Positions 51,548 through 60,687 of a stretch of DNA of 64,000 nucleotides are shown in pieces. Positions within the stretch are counted from its first letter, which is position 1, and each line of letters starts with the position of its first letter. The notes below the pieces were generated by a model. It ran no database searches, was not told the DNA's origin, and saw only the letters and a list, made by a program, of their open reading frames with translations. Origin of the DNA: an uncultured Alistipes sp. (GTDB taxonomy: Bacteria > Bacteroidota > Bacteroidia > Bacteroidales > Rikenellaceae); NCBI GenBank assembly GCA_944321175.1, contig CALUKI010000002.1:62001-126000 (forward strand), written 5' to 3'. Both the position numbers and the translations under genes were made by a program.

Positions 51548-52261
51548 CTATTTTGTTTCAACTTCATGCAACTTTTTTAAAAAATCGTCGAGCGACCAGC
51601 ACGCTTCCACCGTGAAGTTTCCGCTGCGGGTCCGGCGCAGCGAGGTCAGATGGGCGCCGCTATGCAAGGCTTCACCGATTTCCCGCGCCAAAGAGCGGAT
51701 ATAGGTGCCTTTCGAACAGCGCACACGGATCTTCAGATCGGGCAGGCGGCACTCCAGCAATTCGATCTCATGGATCGTAATGAGCGACTGCCGCAAGGCG
51801 ACCTCTTCTCCTGCGCGCGCAAATTCATAAGCGCGTGTTCCTTCGATTTTCTTGGCCGAATAGATCGGCGGCATCTGCAGCCGTTCGCCCTCCAGCGAAG
51901 CAAGGGCCTTTTCGACCCCTTCGCGTGTAATATGATCTGTCGGGAAGGTCCGATCAACCGTATGCTCGCGATCGAAACTGGGGGTGGTGGCCCCCAGCCG
52001 CACGTCGGCGACATACTCTTTCTGTTCGGACTGCAACTCTTCGACACGTTTGGTCGCACGGCCGATGCAGACCAGCAGCACGCCCGTTGCCAACGGATCG
52101 AGCGTACCGGCATGCCCCACTTTGATTTTCCGATAGCCCGCCTTGCGGAGGTCGAACTTGATCTTGCGCACCACATCGGTCGAACTCCACCGACAGGGTT
52201 TGTCGATGACGGCGACATACCCCTCCTCGAAATTGATTTTATTCAAATCTTCCGATACCAT
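51548..52261 (-). CDS. truB: tRNA pseudouridine(55) synthase
   Basis: 237 residues. It makes pseudouridine 55 in the T loop of tRNA. The catalytic Asp is in VGHAGTLDPLATGVL (D55), and KGTYIRSLARE follows. The ATG at 52261 gives the family N-terminus. A longer frame upstream (to 52591) covers a noncoding stretch. It is downstream of uppP and upstream of queA in a conserved block. Confidence 0.93.
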   Translation of the reverse strand: MVSEDLNKINFEEGYVAVIDKPCRWSSTDVVRKIKFDLRKAGYRKIKVGHAGTLDPLATGVLLVCIGRATKRVEELQSEQKEYVADVRLGATTPSFDREHTVDRTFPTDHITREGVEKALASLEGERLQMPPIYSAKKIEGTRAYEFARAGEEVALRQSLITIHEIELLECRLPDLKIRVRCSKGTYIRSLAREIGEALHSGAHLTSLRRTRSGNFTVEACWSLDDFLKKLHEVETK

Positions 52262-52526
52262 GACATTCGATTTACCTGTAATCCCAATGCATCTCCTGTG
52301 CCTCTTCACTCCGGAATCGCGCACTCTTTCCGGAGACCGGCCGTTGACAAGCCGCATGCCGGCACGGCCGGCCGGTTCTTCGCGGCTCCTTTTCCCGCGG
52401 CCGAACTGCGGAGGCGCTTTTTCTCTTCGCTTTCCCGGGCAGGCCTCTCCCGCGCGACCCGCCCCTCCGGCATTCAGTCCGACAACTGCGGGGCGGGCGA
52501 TGCACCTCAAAAGCGATGCAATATCA
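52262..52526. other. Intergenic region between uppP and truB
   Basis: 265 bases, GC-rich with short GGCCGGC-type inverted repeats. I see no gene and no TAnnTTTG box in it. Confidence 0.5.
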
Positions 52527-53321
52527 TTATAGCAGATAAGCAACAATCGACACGCCGCCCGCCACAGCACAATAGGCGGCAAACCAGACAAGCTTCCCCC
52601 GCTTGACCATTTCGATCATGAATTTGCAGGCCAGACACCCCACGACGAACGAAGCGAGGAATCCTGCGATCAGGGGCCAGGTACCGATCATCTGAGCGCC
52701 GAGATTTCCCTTGAGCAGCTCCAGGAAGGTCTCGCCGAGAATAGGGATCAGCACCATGAGGAAAGAGAATTGCGCCATCGTCTCCTTGCGGTTTCCCAGC
52801 AAGAGGCCCGTAGCGATCGTAGCCCCCGACCTCGACAGCCCCGGCATCGCGGCAAAGGCCTGCGCTACACCGATCAGAAAGGCATCGCGATAAGAGAGCC
52901 GCTCTTTCTGCCGCGGTCTGGCGTAATAGGCGAATGCGAGCAAAGCCGCCGTGACGAGAAGCATGCACCCCACCACACAGAGAATGGCCGGCGAATCGAG
53001 CAAGGCATTGAGCTGGTCCTTGAGTGTAAAACCGACGATTCCGATGGGCACCATCGAGATGACAATTTTGAGGATATAGGCCTGTTCTTCATTGAATCGG
53101 CGGGAGAACAACCCCTTAAGCAGCCGCACCACCTCGCTCCACAACACGACGATCGCACTCAGCACGGTTGCGGCGTGCAATGTCACATCGAACAACAGAT
53201 TCTCTTCGATCGAGACTCCCAGCAGGGCCTTTGCAATTTGCAGGTGTCCGCTGCTGGATACGGGCAGGAACTCCGTAATTCCCTGCACGATACCCAGAAT
53301 AATGGCTTGCAGTGTATCCAT
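52527..53321 (-). CDS. uppP: Undecaprenyl-diphosphatase
   Basis: 264 residues, eight membrane helices. It recycles undecaprenyl pyrophosphate to the lipid carrier phosphate. The motif GITEFLPVSSSGHL (E17, H26) and the second motif MPGLSRSGATIATGLLLG are both present. It is 6 bases from the DUF3098 gene in the FtsX-DUF3098-UppP-TruB-QueA block. Confidence 0.95.
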   Translation of the reverse strand: MDTLQAIILGIVQGITEFLPVSSSGHLQIAKALLGVSIEENLLFDVTLHAATVLSAIVVLWSEVVRLLKGLFSRRFNEEQAYILKIVISMVPIGIVGFTLKDQLNALLDSPAILCVVGCMLLVTAALLAFAYYARPRQKERLSYRDAFLIGVAQAFAAMPGLSRSGATIATGLLLGNRKETMAQFSFLMVLIPILGETFLELLKGNLGAQMIGTWPLIAGFLASFVVGCLACKFMIEMVKRGKLVWFAAYCAVAGGVSIVAYLL

Positions 53322-53327
53322 TGTGAA

Positions 53328-53576
53328 TTACCAGCGTTTGAGAATGGCGTAAATTTCGAATACGAAGCCGCCGATCACCAGGATCGGGGCCAGCGTGATC
53401 CGGCGCCATGAAAACATGGCATAGTTGAATTCATCGGGTGAATCGCTGCCGCCGCCGGCCATCAGGATCAGCCCCAGAAGGATGATCGCCGCACCCGCAA
53501 GCAGCAACACATAATTTTTGACCGTGAGCGGCATTTTGGCATCATTGGCATCGCCCAGCTCTTTGAATTTTTTCAT
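53328..53576 (-). CDS. DUF3098-family membrane protein
   Basis: 82 residues with two membrane helices (about residues 21-40 and 60-78). The sequence MPLTVKNYVLLLAGAAIILLG and the final FEIYAILKRW match the DUF3098 family, whose function is unknown. It is conserved between ftsX and uppP in Bacteroidetes, suggesting an envelope role. Confidence 0.8.
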   Translation of the reverse strand: MKKFKELGDANDAKMPLTVKNYVLLLAGAAIILLGLILMAGGGSDSPDEFNYAMFSWRRITLAPILVIGGFVFEIYAILKRW

Positions 53577-53723
53577 CTGTCGTTTATTTGTTTTTCATTT
53601 CGTCCGTACTGTCCGGCCGCGGGTCACCGGCATTTCGGCTCCACGCTCCGTCCGGCTCGCCGCCCCGCAGGCTCCGCTCCCGCATTACGATAGGCGGCCG
53701 CACCGCCCGTCAATACATTCATA

Positions 53724-54605
53724 TTAATAGAGGTGTATCTTCTCCGACTTCATGTTGACGAACCGGTTTACGGCCGACGCCGTAAAAAGCAGCGACAGGA
53801 GCACGCCTCCCAGCATCATGCTTCCCACAACGATCGCAGCCTTGACCAGCGCGGCCAGCGACGTCAATTCGGGCAGCGCCTCGTTCAGCCCGTAGAGGGC
53901 GATTCCGAAGAGCACCGAAGCCCCTGCGCCGGCCGCAACGCCCTGCCATACGCCGCTTATGAGGAAGGGCCGCATGATAAATCCTTTCGTTGCGCCGACG
54001 AGTTTCATCGTATTGATGAGATAACGTTTCGAATAGATCGACAGGCGGATCGTATTGTTCAACAGGATCAGCGAGATGACGAGCAGCGCCGCCGCAAAGA
54101 CCGCCAGTACCAGTTGTATTTTGCTGACGGTGGCATGCATGCGGCGGATCATCGGCACCGGGCACGAAGCACGTTCCACGCCGCGCATGGATTCGACTTT
54201 GGCGACGAAGGCGTCGAGGCGCGCCGAATCGGCCGATTCGGCCGAGAGCCGGACTTCGAAGCTGTCGTTGAGGGGGTTTTCGCCGAGCACCTCTTCGATC
54301 TCCTGTTCGAACATGTGACGGAACTCCGCATCGTTCAATTTCGTCTCCTTGGCCACGAAATCGATGTCGCGCACCAGTTCGTCGTTCCGCAGGCGGCGTT
54401 CGATTTCGCTGCGTCTTGCCGAATCGGCCTCGTTGGAGAGTTCGACCGTCACGGTCACGCTCTCCTGCAGCGTGCGTGCGACGCGCATCGCCGCCGTCAT
54501 CAGATAGCCCACCGATCCCAACAGGAACAATACGAGCGCCATGCTCACCGTCGAAACGATGTAGGAGTTGCGCACGCGCCGTTTGAGTCGTTTGTCGTCT
54601 TTCAT
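53724..54605 (-). CDS. ftsX: FtsX cell-division permease
   Basis: 293 residues with four membrane helices and a large periplasmic region between helices 1 and 2. With FtsE it forms the ABC-type complex that controls cell-wall hydrolases at the septum. The start MKDDKRLKRRVRNSYIVSTVSMALVLFLLG and the later FILRPFLISGVWQG-type region fit the family. The 5' end overlaps the YfhO gene by 4 bases, and 147 bases separate it from DUF3098. ftsE is not in this window. Confidence 0.85.
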   Translation of the reverse strand: MKDDKRLKRRVRNSYIVSTVSMALVLFLLGSVGYLMTAAMRVARTLQESVTVTVELSNEADSARRSEIERRLRNDELVRDIDFVAKETKLNDAEFRHMFEQEIEEVLGENPLNDSFEVRLSAESADSARLDAFVAKVESMRGVERASCPVPMIRRMHATVSKIQLVLAVFAAALLVISLILLNNTIRLSIYSKRYLINTMKLVGATKGFIMRPFLISGVWQGVAAGAGASVLFGIALYGLNEALPELTSLAALVKAAIVVGSMMLGGVLLSLLFTASAVNRFVNMKSEKIHLY

Positions 54606-57121
54606 TGTCTTCTTCGTTTATGCCACTCCACGGCGGCAAGAATCACGATTCCCAACAGAATCACCGCCGAACAGAGACCCGTCACCCCTTCGACCAGCGT
54701 CCAGTGCGGGGCACGGAAGCGCCATTCGACCGTATGCACACCCGCCGGCACTTCAATGGCCCGCAACAGGTAGTCTGCGCGGAAATAAGGGGTTTCGACG
54801 CCATCGACATAGGCTTTCCACCCCTTGTCGTAGAAGATTTCGGAGAAGACGGCCGTTGTCGGGGCCGGCACATCGACCGTGTATTCGAGCCGGTTCGGCC
54901 GGTACTCCGTCAGGCGGATCGCGCCACCCGTCGTATCGACGGCGGGCAGCGTATCATCGTTTGCCCCCGTCATGTGCCGGTAATCGGAGGGATTGACCAC
55001 TGCCGTATGCCGCAGATCGGTCGAAGCCAGTGCCTCCAGCTCCTCCTGCGGGGTCGCGGCGATCCGCAGTGCTCCGACCAGCCATGCCGCGCCCTGCGCC
55101 GTCGTGCGCAAGCGGGCTTCGGGAGCACCCTCCGCGCCGGGTACGATCAGATAGCGGGTATTGAGCAGATCGAGTATCCGTTCATCGTTGTGTGAGAGGT
55201 AGCGGTCGATCAGATCCTGATAACGGGCCATCTTGGCACCGTGATAACCGCCCACCGAACGATGATAATAGCTTGTCGTTGCATCGTTGTAGGGGCTGAC
55301 CGTCAGGTTGAGCACGCGGAATCCGAGCGTCGTATCACGCAGGATGGCACGATCGGCCTCACTCGGCGTCCACTGGCGGCGGCGCGGCGAGACAAAACTG
55401 TCGGAGGAGAGGTAGCGGGCATCAACGGGCCACAAATCGCACAGCACCAACACCCCCAACAGGGCGACGGCGGCGCCGCGCCACGATGCCCCCGCCGCAT
55501 CCGCAGCGGAGGTTTTGCCGCGCAGCGTCAGCAGCCATGCGGCGCCCGCAGCAAGGAGGATAAAGAGCAGCGAACGCCACGCATCGGCGCTCATCATCTG
55601 CGTCCGTTCTGCGGCCATCGCATTGCCGACCTCTTCGCCGAGCGTTACATCCAGTCCCTGCCGGAGCAGATCGTCGGCTCCGCCGGCCTGCAGCAGCTGC
55701 GTGAACTGCGCCGTCATTCCTTCGACGGCCGTTTCGCGGCCGAAGTCGAAGAGATGTCCGCCGGCAACGGCAAAGAGCAGGCAAATGCCGCCCGTGACAC
55801 CGGCGGCCCATGCGATGGCCCGGCGGGCCCGTACAAGCGGTACGTTCCCGCTCCAGAGCCGTTGAAGGGCCCAGGCTGCGAGAAGCGGCACGGTCCATTG
55901 CACCACGACAAGGGTCATCGAAACCGTCCGGAATCTATTGTAACCGGGCAGACAGTCGAATGCCCATCGGGTCAAGCCCATGAAATGATGCCCCCAGGCC
56001 AGCAACAGCATCACGACGCTCACGGCTGCGACCCACCAGCGGTCCCGCCCGCCGACGAGCAAGGCACCGAGCAAAGCGAGGAAGAGCACGCATGCCCCCA
56101 GATAGGTCGGGCCGGCCGTATAGGGCTGGTCGCCCCAATAGGCGGGGAGCTGCTGCGCCGCTTCGGCCATGCCGTAAGGAGCGAGCGCCGCCGCAACGGG
56201 GCCGTCCGGAGAGAAGCTCCGGGCCGAGTCGCTGCCCATGAAATCGGGAATCAGGAGGTTCCAGCTCTCGGCCGGGCCGTAGCTCCATGCCGTCGCGTAA
56301 TCCAGATTCAATCCGTCCTGCGCATCGGCCCGCTGTTCCGAACCGCCGCGCATCGTGTCTTCGGCATGTTGCGCCGTGTACCACAACGGAGCGAAATTCG
56401 ACCCCAACGCCACGATTCCTGCGGCAAGAAGCACGGCCGTGCGTCGTGCAAAATGTCCGAGCCGTTTCTCCCGCAGGGCGGTGACGCCTTCACTGACCCA
56501 GAAGAAGGCCGCCGCAAGGAGGAAATAGTAGGTAATCTGCGGATGGTTGGCGCCGATTTCGAGCGAGGCGAAGAGCGCCGTCAAGGCCGCGCCCCGCCAC
56601 GGATGCTTCGTGCGGAGCGTCATCCAGATTCCGCCCATCATCAGCGGCGCATAGACCAACGCCCACATCTTGGTGATGTGTCCGGCGCCGATGATGAGGA
56701 TAAAGTAGGTGGACAGGCCGTAAGCCAGCGAAGGGACGATCCCCACCCAAGGGTTGACGCCCGTCATCAGCAGCATGATCCACATGGCGCACATGGCGAA
56801 GAAGAGGAATGCGGCCGGCGTATCGATGATCCGCACCACCTGCCCGACGGTATCCTTTACCAGCTGGGCGGGATAACGGACATTGACCAGGTAGGCGGGC
56901 ATGCCGCCGAACATCGATCCGAGCCATTGCGGATCTTCGCCGTATTGCTCGCGCGACTGATAGACCTCACGGCTTGCGCCTTCGTATTGTTGTACATCGT
57001 GCTGCGGCAGCACGTCGCCGCCGAACTGGGGTGCGAAATAGCATGCCGCCACCGTAAAGAAGAGCAGCAGGGCGACTAAAGCCGGAAGGGATCTCCGGAA
57101 AAGGGATGCAATCGTGGTCAT
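54602..57121 (-). CDS. YfhO-family multi-pass membrane protein
   Basis: 839 residues. A dozen membrane helices in the first two thirds, a large periplasmic region, and a last helix at the C-terminus. This fits the YfhO family of putative glycosyl-lipid or envelope transferases. The start at 57121 (MTTIASLFRRSLPALVALLLFF) is chosen over a longer frame up to 57472 that reads through a promoter and a noncoding hairpin. A TACCTTTG box lies 18 bases upstream on this strand. It leads the transcript that continues into ftsX. Confidence 0.85.
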   Translation of the reverse strand: MTTIASLFRRSLPALVALLLFFTVAACYFAPQFGGDVLPQHDVQQYEGASREVYQSREQYGEDPQWLGSMFGGMPAYLVNVRYPAQLVKDTVGQVVRIIDTPAAFLFFAMCAMWIMLLMTGVNPWVGIVPSLAYGLSTYFILIIGAGHITKMWALVYAPLMMGGIWMTLRTKHPWRGAALTALFASLEIGANHPQITYYFLLAAAFFWVSEGVTALREKRLGHFARRTAVLLAAGIVALGSNFAPLWYTAQHAEDTMRGGSEQRADAQDGLNLDYATAWSYGPAESWNLLIPDFMGSDSARSFSPDGPVAAALAPYGMAEAAQQLPAYWGDQPYTAGPTYLGACVLFLALLGALLVGGRDRWWVAAVSVVMLLLAWGHHFMGLTRWAFDCLPGYNRFRTVSMTLVVVQWTVPLLAAWALQRLWSGNVPLVRARRAIAWAAGVTGGICLLFAVAGGHLFDFGRETAVEGMTAQFTQLLQAGGADDLLRQGLDVTLGEEVGNAMAAERTQMMSADAWRSLLFILLAAGAAWLLTLRGKTSAADAAGASWRGAAVALLGVLVLCDLWPVDARYLSSDSFVSPRRRQWTPSEADRAILRDTTLGFRVLNLTVSPYNDATTSYYHRSVGGYHGAKMARYQDLIDRYLSHNDERILDLLNTRYLIVPGAEGAPEARLRTTAQGAAWLVGALRIAATPQEELEALASTDLRHTAVVNPSDYRHMTGANDDTLPAVDTTGGAIRLTEYRPNRLEYTVDVPAPTTAVFSEIFYDKGWKAYVDGVETPYFRADYLLRAIEVPAGVHTVEWRFRAPHWTLVEGVTGLCSAVILLGIVILAAVEWHKRRRQ

Positions 57122-57139
57122 ACAGGGATATTCATCGGT

Positions 57140-57147
57140 CAAAGGTA
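57140..57147 (-). promoter_or_regulatory. YfhO-ftsX operon promoter -7 box
   Basis: Minus-strand TACCTTTG, about 18 bases before the YfhO start at 57121. Confidence 0.65.
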
Positions 57148-57437
57148 CGAAGATTTCGTGTAAAATCGGCAAACCCCGCCCCAATAAAAGCGAATCGGGA
57201 CCAAAGAATTGCCAGCAGGGGCAGCCGGCTGCCCGTTTCGAAGACCACGGCGTCCGGGAACGGCCGAAGCGGCGGATCGCGCGGCAGGGATGTGGAAGAG
57301 CCTGCGGCCGTCCTCTCCGCCGCAGGCGGCATCGTCTTGCCTGTCCGGGGAACTCTTGCAGATGCAACCCACCCCATTTATCAATTAAAGAACAAGTTTC
57401 AGGCGGACATTCTGTCTTTATTGTTGTTCCCATTTTG
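57148..57437. other. Intergenic region with a 9-pair hairpin
   Basis: No gene seen. GCCTGCGGC at 57300-57308 pairs perfectly with GCCGCAGGC at 57319-57327, without a T-run. The right end becomes AT-rich and leads into the next promoter. Confidence 0.5.
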
Positions 57438-57445
57438 TATCTTTG
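57438..57445 (+). promoter_or_regulatory. Promoter -7 box of a candidate small RNA
   Basis: TATCTTTG with TTTA (57417-57420) at about the -33 position. It would start transcription near 57449. Confidence 0.6.
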
Positions 57446-57448
57446 CAA

Positions 57449-57622
57449 AAAGAACAGGCCTGTGGAAAACATTGTCAGAAAGATAAGAACGATTTAACCA
57501 ACGATTAAACCATTGGTAGGGAAATGCCGTCTGAACGTATCTCATGGATCGGGCCGTTTGATTTATCGGGTTCATCCTTCTGTCCGGAAAATGGTGCAAG
57601 AACCTGCCTTGCACTCTTTTTT
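57449..57622 (+). ncRNA. Candidate small RNA, about 175 nt
   Basis: A stretch bounded by a promoter box on the left and an intrinsic terminator on the right, with no credible protein in any frame. It contains a 10-base palindrome ACAGGCCTGT (57454-57463) and a short hairpin (ACCAA with TTGGT, around 57494-57514). It could be an independent RNA, possibly of 6S type by size, or an attenuated leader of the invertase gene. The class has not been determined. Confidence 0.4.
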
Positions 57623-57623
57623 C
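57594..57623 (+). terminator. Intrinsic terminator of the candidate small RNA
   Basis: A perfect 7-pair stem GTGCAAG/CTTGCAC with loop AACCTGC, then TCTTTTTTC. It lies about 240 bases before the invertase start. Confidence 0.75.
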
Positions 57624-57858
57624 TCAGAGACGGCGCCCGGCAACCCTGCATGGAGTCCCTTTTGCAGGCCGCCCGTCCGGAGACTTTCCAAAGATCTTTG
57701 CGCGTTTACAGCCGTATGTCCCTTGATATGGCGGAGCGTATTTTTCGCGGCAGGCGCCCCGCTTCCGGTTTGTAAATCCGAATCCCTTTTCGCGAATGGC
57801 CGAAAGGTTCCGATTACCTTTATTGCGGGCAATGTTGCCTCTTTAAATCAATCGTATC

Positions 57859-58515
57859 ATGATAATAGGTTATTTACGGGTCAGCACAGGAAAACAGCAC
57901 CCCGCAAACCAACAGGATGAAATCAAACGATTCGCGGAACGTCAAAACTGGACGATCGATGCTTGGGTTACCGAAGTCGTCAGCGGGAAAAAATGTGAAC
58001 GGGATCGGAAACTGGGCAGGCTGCTCCGAAAAATGAAGCAGGGGGATACCTTGATTGTAACGGAAATCTCACGCCTGAGCCGTACCCTTACGGATGTAAT
58101 GGCAATTATGGGAAAGTGCTTGAAGAAGGGGATCAGGCTATATACGACCAAAGAGGGATATACCTTCGACAACTCCATCAACAGCAAAGTGCTGTGCTTT
58201 GCATTCGGGCTGGTGGCCGAGATCGAACACAACCTGATCTCGATGCGCACCAGAGAGGCCCTCGCTCTTCGCAAGGTCGAAGGGAAACTCCTCGGCCGGA
58301 GGAAAGGCTCCTATACAAAATTCAATGTCTTGATTGAAAACCGCAGTGCGATTATCCAGATGCTGCGTCGGGACGTGTCGATTGCCCGTATCTGCAAATA
58401 TTACCAGCTCTCCCGCGATACCTTCGACAAGTTCCGTCGGGCTTATCCGTCTGTCGGACAGGCGGTCGAGGAGAAGGAGATGCGGCGTGTTCAGGGGAGT
58501 GCCAAACATCGGTAA
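57859..58515 (+). CDS. Mpi-family serine DNA invertase
   Basis: 218 residues. The serine-recombinase catalytic domain begins MIIGYLRVSTGKQHPANQQDEI (catalytic Ser near S9), with later VTEISRLSRTLTDVM and the arginines of the E-helix. The C-terminal helix-turn-helix (ISIARICKYYQLSRDTFDKFRRAYPS) binds DNA. It is most like the Mpi master invertases of Bacteroides, which flip promoters of surface-polysaccharide loci. No inverted promoter repeats were found next to it, so its targets are likely elsewhere. A TACCTTTA box (57815-57822) could drive it. Confidence 0.8.
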   Translation: MIIGYLRVSTGKQHPANQQDEIKRFAERQNWTIDAWVTEVVSGKKCERDRKLGRLLRKMKQGDTLIVTEISRLSRTLTDVMAIMGKCLKKGIRLYTTKEGYTFDNSINSKVLCFAFGLVAEIEHNLISMRTREALALRKVEGKLLGRRKGSYTKFNVLIENRSAIIQMLRRDVSIARICKYYQLSRDTFDKFRRAYPSVGQAVEEKEMRRVQGSAKHR

Positions 58516-58863
58516 TTCCCTATTTGCATGACTATGATGCCGGATGGATTCGCCGCATGATTCATAGGCGGTTGTACGTCCGGCAACTACGGGAATAAAC
58601 GGCGGTCGGCGGAGACAATTTCTGCCGATCGTCGTTTTTTTGGGCCGCAGCGGACATCAGGCGATATGCAGCAGTCTATTGTGCCGGCAGTCCTCTCCCC
58701 GAACAGGGGCAACTGGCTCCGAAGTGGATTTGCGGGATTTTGATCATGGATCCGGCGTGTTGCAAATATGAAAACTTATCTTTATTTTTACTTGCGGATC
58801 AGGGGCGGATGAACAACCCCGGACTCCGATATTTTATCTCTTGTGAATGCAGATTCTGACCGT
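58516..58863. other. Intergenic region with the invertase terminator
   Basis: 348 bases. The left part holds the terminator. The right part is AT-rich (TTATCTTTATTTTTAC around 58770) and probably contains the promoter of the following SGNH hydrolase. I see no gene. Confidence 0.55.
58599..58641 (+). terminator. Invertase terminator
   Basis: A stem of about 15 pairs, including three G-U pairs, around GACAAT, followed by seven T (58635-58641). Confidence 0.7.
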
Positions 58864-59544
58864 ATGAAAAGAATTCTTGTCCTGTTCTGTGCACTCGCAT
58901 GTTGCACGGCACTTTATGCTCAAAAGAGCGATTGGGCGCAGTATTCCCGTTATGAAGCGGCAAACGAAGAACTCTCCTTCGCCCCCGTTGCCGTCTTTAT
59001 GGGCAATTCGATTACGGACGGATGGTACCGGCAGCACCCCGCCTTTTTCGAGGAGAACCGCTATCTGGGACGCGGCATCAGCGGGCAGGTAACTTCCCAA
59101 ATGCTGTGCCGTTTCCGGAACGATGTCATCGAGCTGAAACCGCAATGCGTCGTGATTCTGGCCGGTATCAACGACATCGCCAAGAACAACGGGGACATTA
59201 CGCTCGAAAATACCTTCCGCAACTTCGTTTCAATGTGTGAACTGGCGAAGGTGAACGGCATCGAGGTGGTGCTTTGTTCGACACTCCCCTGCGATCGGAT
59301 CGCATGGCGGCCCGAGGTGGAGCCTGCCGGTCTTGTGCGGCAGCTCAATGCGATGCTCCGCGACTATGCGAAAAAGAACGGTCTGGTCTATGTGGATTAT
59401 CACGGTGCGTTGACGAATGAAACAGGAGGCCTTTCCGAGGAGCTGAGTGCCGACGGATGCCATCCCACCATGAAGTGCTATGCCCGGATGGAGGAGCTGG
59501 TGAAAGAGGGGATCGGCAAGGCGCTGGAAAAACGCCGGAAGTAA
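58864..59544 (+). CDS. Secreted SGNH/GDSL hydrolase, second copy
   Basis: 226 residues. The signal peptide MKRILVLFCALACCTALYAQ targets it for export. SGNH blocks are FMGNSITDGW, GRGISGQ, ILAGINDIAK and DGCHPTMKCY. It is similar in layout to the hydrolase at 41448 but clearly divergent. The substrate is unknown. The ATG at 58864 is chosen because the signal peptide starts there. Confidence 0.8.
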   Translation: MKRILVLFCALACCTALYAQKSDWAQYSRYEAANEELSFAPVAVFMGNSITDGWYRQHPAFFEENRYLGRGISGQVTSQMLCRFRNDVIELKPQCVVILAGINDIAKNNGDITLENTFRNFVSMCELAKVNGIEVVLCSTLPCDRIAWRPEVEPAGLVRQLNAMLRDYAKKNGLVYVDYHGALTNETGGLSEELSADGCHPTMKCYARMEELVKEGIGKALEKRRK

Positions 59545-59862
59545 GAGGTTCGCTGCCGTGTCCGGAGCTTGCGGTTGAAGCCATGCAGGTCTCTTCGCCG
59601 TTTTTCAAAGCGTTCCGATTGGCGTTTGGAACCGCAGGGGCGGAGAAAACTGGGCGCGGCCGATTGAAGTGACACGCACTTTCGGGAATGCGGAAAAGAT
59701 GCGCCGGATCCGGTTGCAAGGCTGATGCGAAGGCGGGATGTTATGGCAACATCCCGCCTTCGCTTTCCGATCTCCTTTGGAAAGGCGACGCCGGCGGCGA
59801 CAGGCGGCCCGGAGCCGGAGACGCCGCATGGCAGGCGGTTGGGTCGATCCGATGTCCGCCGT
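59545..59862. other. Intergenic region between the SGNH hydrolase and thiD
   Basis: 318 bases, convergent. The only structure is the perfect hairpin listed separately. No gene was found. Confidence 0.55.
59727..59763. terminator. Perfect 16-pair hairpin between convergent genes
   Basis: GCGAAGGCGGGATGTT, loop ATGGC, then its exact complement. Only TTT follows on the plus strand. It is probably a shared terminator for the SGNH and thiamine transcripts. Confidence 0.6.
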
Positions 59863-60687
59863 TTACTCCCAGAAACGATAGAAGTGATGGACCGGGCCGT
59901 GTCCGTGTCCGATGCGGTAGCCGGCGCCGGCCGAAATCGCTCCGGCGATGTACTCCTTGGCCTGCACGGCGGCATCGTCGAGCGACAGCCCCCGTGCCAG
60001 AAAGGCCGCCAGCGCCGACGACAGCGTGCATCCCGTGCCGTGCGTATTGACCGTTTCGAGCCGTTTCGAGCGGAGCGGAAGCACATGGCCCGTTTCGGCA
60101 TTGTAGAAGATGTCGGTCAGTTCGTCGTCGTGCAGGTGCCCGGCCTTGAGAAAGACCGATACGCGGCCGTCGCATGAAAGGGCGCGGGCTGCATCGGGCA
60201 ACTCCTCCTGCCGGCCGATCTTCCGGCCGAGCAGCAGCTCCGCTTCGGGAATGTTCGGCGTGATGATGCGTGCATGGGGGATCAGTTCGTCGCGCAGCGT
60301 CGAAACCGCCTCCTCCTGCAACAGCGCATCGCCCGACGTGGCGACCATGACCGGATCGAGAACGATGTTCCGGATCGCGTAAGGGGCCAGCGTCCGCCAT
60401 ACGGCGCGGATGAGTTCCGACGAGTGCAGCATCCCGATTTTGACGGCGTCGGCGCCGATGTCGTCCAGCACCGACCGGATCTGCCCCGTGACGAACTCGA
60501 CCGGCACGGGATGAACACCCGTAACGCCCACCGTGTTCTCGTCCACTACGGCTGTGATGGCCGATGTGCCGAAGCAGCCGCAGGCCGAAAAGGTCTTCAG
60601 ATCGGCCTGAATACCTGCACCGCCGCTGGGGTCGCTGCCCGCGATGGTCAGGGCGCGTTTGTAGCTTTTCATACGCTTGTCGTTCAT
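59863..60687 (-). CDS. thiD: Hydroxymethylpyrimidine/phosphomethylpyrimidine kinase
   Basis: About 274 residues. It phosphorylates HMP and then HMP-P for thiamine synthesis. The ribokinase-like signatures are ALTIAGSDPSGGAGIQADLKT near the start, VLDPVMVATSGDALL, and NTHGTGCTLSSALAAFL near the C-terminus. The ATG at 60687 overlaps the tenA stop by 4 bases. 60672 is another possible start. It is the last gene of the thi operon. Confidence 0.93.
   Translation of the reverse strand: MNDKRMKSYKRALTIAGSDPSGGAGIQADLKTFSACGCFGTSAITAVVDENTVGVTGVHPVPVEFVTGQIRSVLDDIGADAVKIGMLHSSELIRAVWRTLAPYAIRNIVLDPVMVATSGDALLQEEAVSTLRDELIPHARIITPNIPEAELLLGRKIGRQEELPDAARALSCDGRVSVFLKAGHLHDDELTDIFYNAETGHVLPLRSKRLETVNTHGTGCTLSSALAAFLARGLSLDDAAVQAKEYIAGAISAGAGYRIGHGHGPVHHFYRFWE

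Noticed and set aside
57513..57920. Open frames of 135 and 83 codons upstream of the invertase
   Set aside because: They span the candidate small-RNA terminator, have no recognisable family and weak codon bias, and the longer runs into the invertase start.
57438..58641. An invertible promoter beside the Mpi-type invertase
   Set aside because: Only 5-base inverted matches surround the promoter box. No long inverted repeat pair was seen within the flanks.
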